From: Roseovarius mucosus
GTDB lineage: Bacteria > Pseudomonadota > Alphaproteobacteria > Rhodobacterales > Rhodobacteraceae
Direction: 5' to 3'
DNA length: 64,000 nucleotides
NCBI RefSeq assembly: GCF_002080415.1
Contig: NZ_CP020474.1
Location: 1,606,001-1,670,000 of the forward strand
The notes beneath the pieces were generated by a model. The model searched no databases and had not been told where the DNA came from. It was given only the letters and a program-made list of their open reading frames with translations. Below are positions 1 through 7,613 of the stretch, piece by piece. The stretch's first letter is position 1. The number at the start of each line of letters is the position of its first letter. Both the position numbers and the translations under genes were made by a program.

Positions 1-27
1 CCTTCGATCCGAACAGGGAAATCTCCA

Positions 28-906
28 ATGAAAAATCTTGTGACAACTCTGGCAACATCCGCGGCGCTGTTCATTGGGCAAGGGGCGCAAGCAGATAATT
101 TTGTCGTTGGCACCAAGAACTTCACCGAACAATTCATTCTTGGTGAAATCTATGCTGCTGCGCTGGAAAGCATTGATATTCCGGTTGAGCGCAAGATCAA
201 TCTTGGGGGTACGCTGATTGCCCATGCGGCGCTCACGGGTGGGGATATCGACATGTATCCCGAGTACACCGGCACGGCCCTGTCTGCGGTTGTCAAAGGC
301 GAGATGTCTTCTGACGCACAGGTCGTGTATGATACGGTGAAAAGCTACTATGATACAGAATTGGATCTAAAGTGGCTGGAGCCTGCCCATATCAACAACG
401 GCTATGCCATGTTGGTGCGCCGGGAAACCGCTGAGAAATACAACCTCAAAACACTGTCCGACCTAGGCGTTGCAGCGCCAGAGCTGTCCATTGGCGGAGG
501 GCCGGAATTTCCTGACCGTGCTGACGGGCTGGTCGGTCTGCGCAATGTCTACGGGGCCGAGTTTCGTGAATTCCGCATGTTTGCAAAACTTGGGCTGCGG
601 TACGATGCCTTGGCTGCGGGTCAGATTGACGTGAACAACGGGTTTGCGACTGATTGGCAGATTGCAGCTGAAGACTATGTCGTAATGGAAGACGACAAAG
701 GGCTTTTCCCCCCGTATTTCGTGGCACCCGTCGTTCGCAAAGACGCGCTTGAAGAGTTTCCGAGGGCCGAGGAGATGCTGAATCGCGTCTCTGATCAGCT
801 GGACAATGACATCATGCGGACCCTGAACAAGCGGGTAGAGGTCGGGCGTGAAGAAGCGCGCGATGTGGCACAGGATTTCCTGAAATCCGTTGGCATTATT
901 GACTAA
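28..906 (+). CDS. Betaine-type ABC transporter periplasmic binding protein (OpuAC/OsmX-like)
   Basis: A 292-residue protein with an N-terminal secretion signal (Met-Lys start, hydrophobic stretch, cleavage probably after Ala-Gln-Ala near residue 22). The mature part opens with VGTKNFTEQFILGE, and PEYTGTAL follows near residue 78; both are hallmarks of quaternary-amine (glycine betaine/choline) binding proteins. It would capture a trimethylammonium compound in the periplasm and deliver it to the permeases at 2482-3770. The gene is first in an operon whose second gene is a lyase homologous to ergothionase, so the ligand may be ergothioneine or hercynine rather than glycine betaine; that is inference. 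Ergothioneine importers of the EgtU type belong to this same family. Start chosen at the ATG directly before the signal peptide. Confidence 0.9.
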   Translation: MKNLVTTLATSAALFIGQGAQADNFVVGTKNFTEQFILGEIYAAALESIDIPVERKINLGGTLIAHAALTGGDIDMYPEYTGTALSAVVKGEMSSDAQVVYDTVKSYYDTELDLKWLEPAHINNGYAMLVRRETAEKYNLKTLSDLGVAAPELSIGGGPEFPDRADGLVGLRNVYGAEFREFRMFAKLGLRYDALAAGQIDVNNGFATDWQIAAEDYVVMEDDKGLFPPYFVAPVVRKDALEEFPRAEEMLNRVSDQLDNDIMRTLNKRVEVGREEARDVAQDFLKSVGIID

Positions 907-913
907 GGAACGT

Positions 914-939
914 GCAAGGCAGGTATGATCCTGCCTTGC
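914..939 (+). terminator. Stem-loop just after the binding-protein gene
   Basis: A perfect 10-bp inverted repeat (GCAAGGCAGG / CCTGCCTTGC) with a 6-base loop starts 8 bases after the stop codon and is followed by GTTTCT. It sits between the binding-protein and lyase genes. Such hairpins often stabilise the upstream binding-protein message or attenuate transcription into the rest of a transporter operon. The short T tract suggests partial rather than full termination. Confidence 0.6.
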
Positions 940-964
940 GTTTCTAACTGATCGGACCCTTTTC

Positions 965-2485
965 ATGATAATCAATATCGACTCTCGGGGAGTGTCGGCG
1001 CGCACGATTTTCAAGATCGCTCATGACTTCACACCGGTAAGTATTTCCCCCGATACCGCCAAAACAATCGCAGCAAGCTATTCATGCTTGCAAGAGCATG
1101 CGGCCAGTGGCCAAGCGATTTACGGTGTAAGTACAGGTCTTGGTGCGGCCGTGGATACGGTCATGAAGGTGCGCACGGGCGATGACCAGCATTTGATTCC
1201 AAGGGCGCGGGCCGTTGGGGTGGGTCGTATCGCCACCGAGGTCGAAGCCCGCGCCATGATCGCCACGCGTTTGTCGCGTGTCTGCGTTGGTCATTCTGGA
1301 ATGTCCTACGCTGTGGCCGCTGCATTGGCAGGGATGCTCAATCACCGCATTGTGCCCCGCGTTCCGATGCTTGGATCTGTCGGAGAGGCAGATTTGGCCC
1401 CGATGGCCCATATCGCAGAAGTTCTGACCGGTAGAGGCACTGTTATCCGCGCTGATGGCAGCCTGACAGACGGGCGTACCGCTTTTCTTGAGGCCGGACT
1501 AGAGCTGCCAAAATTTGGTGTCAAAGACGGGCTTGCGCTGGTGTCATCGAATTCAGCCGCCCTTGGGCTTGCCGCGCTTGCCATCGCGGATGTTCAGCGT
1601 GTCTTTGCCGCGCAAGTGGCAGCGGTGGCATTAAGCTATGAAGGGTTTCGCGCCAGTATCGCGCCACTCGCACCCGCAGCGACGGCGCTGCGACCAGCCC
1701 CGTATCAGGGCACAATTGCCGAAAGCTTGCTGTCTTTACTCGAAGGCGGCAATCTGATGGAGCCCAAAGCACAGCGGCGGCTGCAAGACCCTTTATCGCT
1801 GCGTTGTGTCAGTTCGGTTTTCGGTGCGGTGCAATCCACAATTTGCCACGCCCGCGACGCCGTTGCCTTGGAACTGGCGACCAGCGACGACAATCCTGCG
1901 ATCAATACGGCGCTTGATCTCGTATTGCCCAACGGGAATTTTGATCCGACCCATGTGGCCCTTTCCTTTGATACAATGGCACTGGCCCTAGCGCGTCTTG
2001 CCGCGATGACGGGCGAGCGGATCATGAAGATGATGTCCGCCGAAATGTCTGATTTACCGCGGTTTATGGCACCAGACGTGGGCGGTTCCAATGGTTTCGC
2101 AACAGTGCAGAAAACCGTTTCCGCACTGGTCGCAACGATTGGGCAACAGGCGATGCCGATGCCATTTGCCGCGATCCCCGTTGCGGATCGGGTTGAGGAT
2201 TACGCATCTTTGTTGATGCCCGGCGTTGAGAAATTCTCGGCCATCGTGGAGAACCTGCGCTATCTTGTCGGAATCGAATTGATGGTTGCGGCGCAAGCGG
2301 TTGATTTGCGAACAGGCATAACTTTGGGGCAAGGCACGGCAGCGATCCAGCAAGCAGTAAGGGCGCTTGTTGCGCCATTGACCCAAGACCGTGCAGCCAG
2401 TCCTGATATTGTCGCTTTGGCCGAGGCGATCCAGCAACAAAGGTTAGGCCCGATCCTCACTGAACTAGAGGAACAGCTTTCGTGA
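965..2485 (+). CDS. MIO-less histidine ammonia-lyase homologue, ergothionase-like
   Basis: A 506-residue member of the aromatic amino acid lyase superfamily. Family landmarks are clear: YGVSTGLG (residues 53-60, with the catalytic-loop Tyr), GSVG followed by DLAPMAH (137-149), and RCVSS near 277. The Ala-Ser-Gly triad that cyclises to the MIO electrophile is absent: where HutH has [11 protein letters not shown] this protein has GSVG-EA-DLAP (residues 141-142). The Asn motif near 195 (INGTQ in HutH) is VSSNS, and QDPY is QDPL. Ergothionase is the known MIO-independent branch; it eliminates trimethylamine from ergothioneine to give thiourocanate, because trimethylamine leaves without electrophilic activation. 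Hercynine, which would give urocanate, is an alternative substrate. The gene lies inside a betaine ABC operon and its stop overlaps the permease start. Superfamily assignment is firm; substrate is inferred. Confidence 0.82.
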   Translation: MIINIDSRGVSARTIFKIAHDFTPVSISPDTAKTIAASYSCLQEHAASGQAIYGVSTGLGAAVDTVMKVRTGDDQHLIPRARAVGVGRIATEVEARAMIATRLSRVCVGHSGMSYAVAAALAGMLNHRIVPRVPMLGSVGEADLAPMAHIAEVLTGRGTVIRADGSLTDGRTAFLEAGLELPKFGVKDGLALVSSNSAALGLAALAIADVQRVFAAQVAAVALSYEGFRASIAPLAPAATALRPAPYQGTIAESLLSLLEGGNLMEPKAQRRLQDPLSLRCVSSVFGAVQSTICHARDAVALELATSDDNPAINTALDLVLPNGNFDPTHVALSFDTMALALARLAAMTGERIMKMMSAEMSDLPRFMAPDVGGSNGFATVQKTVSALVATIGQQAMPMPFAAIPVADRVEDYASLLMPGVEKFSAIVENLRYLVGIELMVAAQAVDLRTGITLGQGTAAIQQAVRALVAPLTQDRAASPDIVALAEAIQQQRLGPILTELEEQLS

Positions 2486-3111
2486 ATTGGTGGCCCTACA
2501 ACCTCGACCGGATCGGAATCGCTTTACTAGAGCATTTGTACCTTTTGATTGTGCCAATCACGATCGCCTTTGTGATTTCCTTGGCCGTTGGTATCTACAG
2601 CGCCAAAAAGCCTAGACTTTACAGCTTCATCATGATCGTGACGGGCATTCTCTTTGCGATCCCCAGTCTGGCCCTATTTGCGCTTTTCATTCCAATTTTC
2701 GGCATTGGCACAATTCCTGCGATCATTGGGCTGGCGGCCTACTCGCTGATGATCATGATCCGAAACATCGCGACAGGCTTCCAGAATTTGCCGCCCGAAG
2801 TTATCGATGCCGCACATGGCATGGGCTACGGGCGTTGGCGGCGGATTTATGAGATCGAATTGCCTCTTGCACTACCATTCATCATCGCCGGGCTTCGGAT
2901 TGCGTCAGTCACCGTGATCGGGATTGCCACCATCGCGGCATATATTAATGCCGGTGGGCTAGGCACGATTATCTTCGAAGGCCTCGATCAACGCTATCCC
3001 GAGAAGATTCTTGTCGGTGGGGCGCTCACCTCGGCATTGGCCTTGTCAGTAGATTTCTCCCTTTCGAGCATTGAACGGAAGCTGCGCAAAACAACCGGAG
3101 GGGCCGTGTAA
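2482..3111 (+). CDS. Betaine-type ABC transporter permease (OpuCB/ProW-like), first
   Basis: A 209-residue inner-membrane protein with about five to six hydrophobic segments. It carries the binding-protein-dependent permease signature around residues 107-130 (EVIDAAHGMGYGRWRRIYEIELPLALP), the EAA loop that contacts the ATPase. The start is GTG at 2482, overlapping the lyase stop by four bases (GTGA), so translation is probably coupled to the lyase. The stop overlaps the next ATG by one base (TAATG). It would form half of a heterodimeric channel for the trimethylammonium substrate. Length is normal for the OpuCB/YehY type. Confidence 0.88.
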   Translation: MNWWPYNLDRIGIALLEHLYLLIVPITIAFVISLAVGIYSAKKPRLYSFIMIVTGILFAIPSLALFALFIPIFGIGTIPAIIGLAAYSLMIMIRNIATGFQNLPPEVIDAAHGMGYGRWRRIYEIELPLALPFIIAGLRIASVTVIGIATIAAYINAGGLGTIIFEGLDQRYPEKILVGGALTSALALSVDFSLSSIERKLRKTTGGAV

Positions 3112-3770
3112 TGAACCTGCTTGACGCATTCACTTGGTTCCTTGCTCATAAATCCACCTTTATGATCGCGCTGAACCAGCATTTATGGATGTCTGCTGTG
3201 GCCATGTCTATCGGGGCGGCCATAGCCATTCCGTTGGGGTTCTTGGTGGCACATTCACGGCGCGCATCTTTCGTTGCGATCAATATCGTGGGCGCCATTC
3301 GGTCGATCCCTAGTCTTGCGATCCTGTCAGCAGCGTTGCCGCTTTTGGGGATTGGCTTTCTTCCTTCGGTCGTTGCACTCATCGTGCTTGCGGTGCCTCC
3401 GATGTTGTTGAACACGGTTGTGGGCGTGGCCGAGGTTGACCTAACGGTCACCGATGCCGCAACCGGCATGGGCATGAGCCGTTTGCAGATTGCGCTGCAT
3501 ATCGAGTTGCCATTGGCCTTGGGGCCGATCATCTCGGGCGTCAAAATCGCCTCTATTCAGGTTATTGGCGGTGCAGCATTGGCCTCATTTGTCGGGGGCG
3601 GTGGTCTGGGTGATTTCATCAGCACCGGTATCGCGATCATGGATATGCCAAGGTTGCTGGTCGGCGCAGTTCCTATCGCTCTCCTGGCGATTGCCGCTGA
3701 GGTTGGGTTTAGCTTTTTAGAACGCCGCGTGTCGTACAGAAACGTCAACCTTTCAGGAGAGCCGGGATGA
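3111..3770 (+). CDS. Betaine-type ABC transporter permease (OpuCD/ProW-like), second
   Basis: A 219-residue multi-pass protein paralogous to the preceding permease. The EAA loop reads TDAATGMGMSRLQIALHIEL near residue 120, followed by PLALGPIISGVKIASIQVIGG and a Gly-rich FVGGGGLGDF segment, all typical of glycine-betaine/choline permeases. Its ATG shares a base with the previous stop, and its own stop overlaps the ATPase start by four bases (ATGA). Two small permeases, rather than one fused to a binding domain, give the OpuC-type layout; the ergothioneine importer EgtUV differs by fusing permease and binding protein. Confidence 0.88.
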   Translation: MNLLDAFTWFLAHKSTFMIALNQHLWMSAVAMSIGAAIAIPLGFLVAHSRRASFVAINIVGAIRSIPSLAILSAALPLLGIGFLPSVVALIVLAVPPMLLNTVVGVAEVDLTVTDAATGMGMSRLQIALHIELPLALGPIISGVKIASIQVIGGAALASFVGGGGLGDFISTGIAIMDMPRLLVGAVPIALLAIAAEVGFSFLERRVSYRNVNLSGEPG

Positions 3771-4711
3771 TCGAGCTTAGGAACGTCACCAAGACCTATA
3801 ACAGTGGCGGCCGTCCCGCTGTTGACGACGTCAGTCTGCAAATCGAAACCGGCACCACGGTGGCACTGATCGGGCCGTCGGGCTGCGGCAAGACCACGAC
3901 CATGCGGATGATCAATTGTCTTCAAGTGCCAACATCAGGACAAATATTGGTCAATGGGCAAGACGTGACCAAGGTTGATCCGCAGGTCTTGCGGCGCTCT
4001 ATTGGTTACGTGATCCAACAGGTCGGTCTGTTCCCGCATATGACGATCTCAGAGAACGTGGCGACGGTGCCACGCCTATTGAAACATGATCCGGCCAAGA
4101 TCCGGAAGCGGGTGAATGAGATGTTGGAACTTGTCGGGCTGGACCCTGACGAAATGGGACCGCGGTTGCCAAACGCGCTGTCAGGTGGTCAACGTCAGCG
4201 GGTCGGGTTTGCCCGTGCGCTGGCTGCGGACCCCGAGGTGATGCTTATGGATGAACCTTTTGGCGCTATTGATCCGATCACCCGCAGCAAGGTTCAGACA
4301 GAATTCAAGGAAATCCTGAAAAAGACAAACAAGACAGTGGTGATGGTCACCCATGATCTGGACGAGGCGCTTAAGATGGGCGACCGCGTTGCGATTATGC
4401 GGGATGGCAAATTGCTGCAATATGATGCGCCGATTGATATTCTGGCGCGTCCCAACAGTCTTTTTGTGGCGGATTTCCTTGGTACGGATCGTGCGCTGAA
4501 ACAGCTGAACCTGATTTCAGTGCGTGACAGGATGACCCCTGCGACGAGCACCGATTTTCCAACCATCGCCCCAAGTGCCAGCTTGCATTTTGCGCTGTCA
4601 GAAATCCTCGCCCAAAAGGTCGAGGGCCTGATTGTCCGTGAAGATGGGGGCCCTGTTCTTGGCTTTATCAACCGTGCTGCGGTGCTGGGCCCAGTGGCTC
4701 TTGCCTCTTAG
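3767..4711 (+). CDS. Betaine-type ABC transporter ATPase with C-terminal CBS-like segment
   Basis: A 314-residue ATPase that energises uptake through the two permeases upstream. Walker A is GPSGCGKTT (about residues 37-45), the signature motif is LSGGQRQR (about 139-146), Walker B is VMLMDEPFGAID, and the switch His lies in VTHDLDEAL. After the nucleotide-binding domain a tail of about 70 residues (RDRMTPATS onward) resembles a single CBS module; such modules in OpuA/OpuC ATPases sense ionic strength. It overlaps the preceding gene by four bases. A 37-base gap separates it from the OCD-family gene, so the operon likely continues. Confidence 0.88.
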   Translation: MIELRNVTKTYNSGGRPAVDDVSLQIETGTTVALIGPSGCGKTTTMRMINCLQVPTSGQILVNGQDVTKVDPQVLRRSIGYVIQQVGLFPHMTISENVATVPRLLKHDPAKIRKRVNEMLELVGLDPDEMGPRLPNALSGGQRQRVGFARALAADPEVMLMDEPFGAIDPITRSKVQTEFKEILKKTNKTVVMVTHDLDEALKMGDRVAIMRDGKLLQYDAPIDILARPNSLFVADFLGTDRALKQLNLISVRDRMTPATSTDFPTIAPSASLHFALSEILAQKVEGLIVREDGGPVLGFINRAAVLGPVALAS

Positions 4712-4748
4712 TGCCGTTACAACTTCTCTCTTTCCGAAAGGCTTCAAC

Positions 4749-5753
4749 ATGACCGAGATCTGGGTCGACTATCTTAACGCACTGGACATTGCAGAACTTG
4801 CCCTGACCGACGATGAAATCCTTGCGGCGGTTGAATCCGCGCTGATTGCACAAGGCAACAAGCAGACTGTCATCGAACCGCGTGTGCATCTGGTTCCTGA
4901 AAGTTCGGACAAAGGGCATTTCAATGTCCTGCGCGGCTATGTGAAATCGCTCGGGGTGGCGGGCGTCAAAGTGGTCGGCGACTTTGTTGACAACTACAAA
5001 GTGGGTTTGCCGTCGGAACTGGCGATTTTGAATCTGTTCAGTCCCGAAACCGGTGTGCCCCTTGCTATTATTGACGCCACGGCGATCACCGACATGCGGA
5101 CCGGGGCTGTGACAGCGCTTGGGGCCAAACATCTGGCGCGCAAGGACAGCAAGATTCTGGGCCATGTGGGATCGCGTGGCACATCCTATTGGAATGTGCG
5201 TTTGCTGAACCATCTGTATGATTTCGACGAAATCCGCATCCACTCCCGTCGGCCAGAAAGCCGCAATGCGTTCGGCGAAAGACTGGAAAAGGATCTGGGT
5301 AAAAAGATCATCGTCACCGACAACTGGCAGGATTGTCTTGAAGGCGCGGATATCCTGATCGAGGCGACACGGCTACCAGAGCCTACACCCATGTTCAAAA
5401 CCGAATGGATCAAAAAAGGTGCCTTGGTGATCCCTTACGGCACTATGAGCGCGGTTGAATTTGATCTGACCGATATCATGGACAAGATGTTGGTGGATGA
5501 CTGGGGTCAATGTGGTCCGGGGCGTCCCTACGGTTCATTGCGCGCCCATGTGGATGCTGGAAAACTGTCCGAGGAAACCCTGCACGCAGAATTGGGCGAG
5601 GTCGCCGCAGGACTGAAACCGGGCCGTGAAAACGACGACGAAACGATCTTGTTCTGGCATCGTGGTCTTAGCAGCACCGACGTGGCACTTGGGGCGGCTT
5701 TGGTGGCCAAGGCTAAGGCCAATAACATCGGCCAGAAAATTCGGTTCCGCTAA
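4749..5753 (+). CDS. Ornithine cyclodeaminase/mu-crystallin family protein
   Basis: A 334-residue protein starting MTEIWVDYLNALD; this ATG was chosen because upstream in-frame sequence is still ATPase-coding DNA in another frame. The core is recognisable: GLPSELAILNLFSPETGVPLA, then DMRTGAVTALGAKHLAR near residue 120, the OCD/mu-crystallin motif preceding the Rossmann fold. The dinucleotide loop is unusual, GHVGSRGTSYWN instead of the common GTGxQAR. Family members are NAD(P)H-dependent imine reductases, alanine dehydrogenases or cyclodeaminases. Being last in a transporter-lyase operon, it may act on the substrate or a degradation product, but no specific reaction can be assigned. A strong terminator follows. 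Confidence 0.75.
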   Translation: MTEIWVDYLNALDIAELALTDDEILAAVESALIAQGNKQTVIEPRVHLVPESSDKGHFNVLRGYVKSLGVAGVKVVGDFVDNYKVGLPSELAILNLFSPETGVPLAIIDATAITDMRTGAVTALGAKHLARKDSKILGHVGSRGTSYWNVRLLNHLYDFDEIRIHSRRPESRNAFGERLEKDLGKKIIVTDNWQDCLEGADILIEATRLPEPTPMFKTEWIKKGALVIPYGTMSAVEFDLTDIMDKMLVDDWGQCGPGRPYGSLRAHVDAGKLSEETLHAELGEVAAGLKPGRENDDETILFWHRGLSSTDVALGAALVAKAKANNIGQKIRFR

Positions 5754-5780
5754 ACTTTGGCAGAGCGTCTTGGCGTAAAG

Positions 5781-5803
5781 AAAGGGCACCATTGGTGCCC
5801 TTT
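5781..5803. terminator. Bidirectional terminator between convergent genes
   Basis: A perfect 10-bp stem (AAAGGGCACC / GGTGCCCTTT) with a 3-base loop, flanked by A-rich sequence on the left and a T run on the right. It lies 27 bases after the OCD-family stop and 11 bases from the stop of the convergent PhnD-like gene, so it can end transcription from both sides. It marks the 3' end of the betaine/lyase operon. Confidence 0.85.
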
Positions 5804-5814
5804 TTCTGTCTGGA

Positions 5815-6627
5815 TCAGCAGGGCTCGTGATAGCCTGCGGCCATTGCCTCGGCGTGCCACTGGTCGGTAACGGCATAGTCTTTGCGGCTTGGGATCGCAA
5901 ACCCGCTCAGGCACAGGTCTTTCAGGTAAGGGGCCAGTTGCGGTGAATCGGCGGCTTGGGCAAAGGCCTCGCCTAGCTTGGCAACGATTTCAGGGGCAAT
6001 TTCTGGGGCGGCCACCAGCAGCGGTATGGGCGAGGCTGGCGTCTGGGCAATGACCCGAATGCGGCGCGCGGTGTCCGGTTCATGGCGGGCCAGCAAGCTG
6101 TGAAAATAACTGTCGAGCGGGGCAACATCGGCGCGGCCCTCTAGAATGCTATTCAACGAAGCGCGGGGGGTGACAACCGGACCGATGCTTTCAGAATAAA
6201 GGCGTTCCTGCCCGTTCAGGTGATCCAGCAACAGTTTGCGTGGGGCATTGAAACCCGAGTGCGAGCCACGATCTGTCCAGGCAATCCGCCCGCCAAACGT
6301 GTCTTGCAGGCGGTTAAAAGGGCCTGCATCCGACACCACCATATTGGTACAATACTGCGGCCCTGTCAGCGGGTGCAGCGTTGCGTGGTACTCGGGGATT
6401 GGGGCCGCGACGATCTGAAATGCGCGGGTGGTACGCTGAAAGGGCCAGCCGCACATGAACACGCAGGCCAGATCCGTGCGGGCCCACAGCAGATCAAGCG
6501 GGGCGGGTGCTGCGTAGTCGATCACATCCAATGGCACCCCGGCGACAGCGGCTGTGTGTTCAAACAAACTGCGCCAGTGACTGCTCAGCGCAGGATTCAG
6601 GTTATACATTCGCGAGCAGGCAATCAT
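5815..6627 (-). CDS. PhnD-like phosphate/phosphonate-family binding protein without signal peptide
   Basis: A 270-residue protein of the PhnD/periplasmic-binding-protein-like II fold. Recognisable segments include the TDLACVFMCGWPF stretch near residue 50, DRGSHSGFNAPR near 118 and SILEGRADVAPLDSY near 160, the usual hinge and ligand-loop regions. The N-terminus (MIACSRMYNL) has no hydrophobic leader and no upstream in-frame extension supplies one, so the protein looks cytoplasmic unless the start is wrong. No cognate permease or ATPase is nearby. It is transcribed towards the lyase operon and separated from the upstream LysR gene by 89 bases. Family call is fair; ligand unknown. Confidence 0.65.
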   Translation of the reverse strand: MIACSRMYNLNPALSSHWRSLFEHTAAVAGVPLDVIDYAAPAPLDLLWARTDLACVFMCGWPFQRTTRAFQIVAAPIPEYHATLHPLTGPQYCTNMVVSDAGPFNRLQDTFGGRIAWTDRGSHSGFNAPRKLLLDHLNGQERLYSESIGPVVTPRASLNSILEGRADVAPLDSYFHSLLARHEPDTARRIRVIAQTPASPIPLLVAAPEIAPEIVAKLGEAFAQAADSPQLAPYLKDLCLSGFAIPSRKDYAVTDQWHAEAMAAGYHEPC

Positions 6628-6716
6628 CTGGGGCTCTCTTGTTCACCTTCGGGTGGCTTCTGGGGGGCCGGGGGCTTAGTGCTTCAAGTATTCAGAACAT
6701 TTCTACATGCGTGCCG

Positions 6717-7604
6717 TCAGATCAAAGCGGGATTGGAGCCAGCTTTGATTTGACGGACAAAGGCCTGCACCGCACTGCTGCGATGGCGCTGCGTAGATAG
6801 CACCATCGTCAAGGCGCGGTCTGGCTGGGGGGATGGTCGAATGGCGATCTCGGAGGATTGGCCTAGAAACCCCGCCGCAAGACGCGACATTAAGGCAACG
6901 CCCAGCCCGTCAGAGACAGCGCTCGCGATCGCCTCGTTGCTGGGCAGCACCAATGCGATGCGAATGTCCGACAGGGTCAGCCTGTAATGGCTCAGGAATT
7001 CCAGCAGCATGGCGCGGGTGCCAGAGCCTTCTTCGCGGATCACCCAAGGCAGGCTCATCAGCATGGCGCGGTCGATCTGCAGGCCAATCTCGCGGGAGCC
7101 GATGAGAACCATCTGGTCAGTTCCGACTTGCGTGGCCTCTAGCCCGTCCATGGTGACGGGGGATTCGATAAAGCCCAATTCGGCTTTGCCTGAGGTGATC
7201 CAGTCCATCACCCGATCCGAATTGGTGATTTCGACCGAGAGGTCGATGTCGGGATTGCTGGAATGGAAGCTCATCAATTGGCGAGGCAGCCAGTAATTTC
7301 CCACGGTCTGACTGGCGACCAGTTGGATTGAACCTCGGCGCAGGGTGCTGAGGTCTTCGAGAACCCGTTCGGCTTGTTGGCTGCGGTTCAGGATGTCTTT
7401 GGCCTCAGTCAGAAACACAGCTCCGGCGGGGGTCAAGGCGATGCCGCGCCCCACCCGGTCGAAAAGTTGCACATCATGGCGTCGTTCCAGCGCGGAAATC
7501 GCAGCGCTGACAGCAGATTGCGACAAGCGCAGCACTTCGGCGGCGCGGGTCATGTTCAGCTCCGTGGCCACTGCGACAAAGATGCGAAGTTGTTCAAGTG
7601 TCAT
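6717..7604 (-). CDS. LysR-family transcriptional regulator
   Basis: A 295-residue LysR regulator. The N-terminal winged helix-turn-helix is clear (MTLEQLRIFVAVATELNMTR, then AAEVLRLSQSAVSAAISALE at 21-40), followed by a linker and an effector-binding domain from about residue 90. It lies 9 bases downstream of the YeiH-type exporter gene on the same strand, so the two are probably cotranscribed. In enterobacteria YeiE and YeiH are divergent neighbours, so the functional link fits but the arrangement differs. Likely target: the AT-rich promoter region upstream of 8642. Effector unknown. Confidence 0.88.
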   Translation of the reverse strand: MTLEQLRIFVAVATELNMTRAAEVLRLSQSAVSAAISALERRHDVQLFDRVGRGIALTPAGAVFLTEAKDILNRSQQAERVLEDLSTLRRGSIQLVASQTVGNYWLPRQLMSFHSSNPDIDLSVEITNSDRVMDWITSGKAELGFIESPVTMDGLEATQVGTDQMVLIGSREIGLQIDRAMLMSLPWVIREEGSGTRAMLLEFLSHYRLTLSDIRIALVLPSNEAIASAVSDGLGVALMSRLAAGFLGQSSEIAIRPSPQPDRALTMVLSTQRHRSSAVQAFVRQIKAGSNPALI

Positions 7605-7613
7605 GCCAGCGGT

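Noticed and set aside
463..1014. Long ORF antisense to the binding-protein gene
   Set aside because: It lies opposite a strongly supported gene, has no motif and no ribosome site; high-GC genes leave such shadows.
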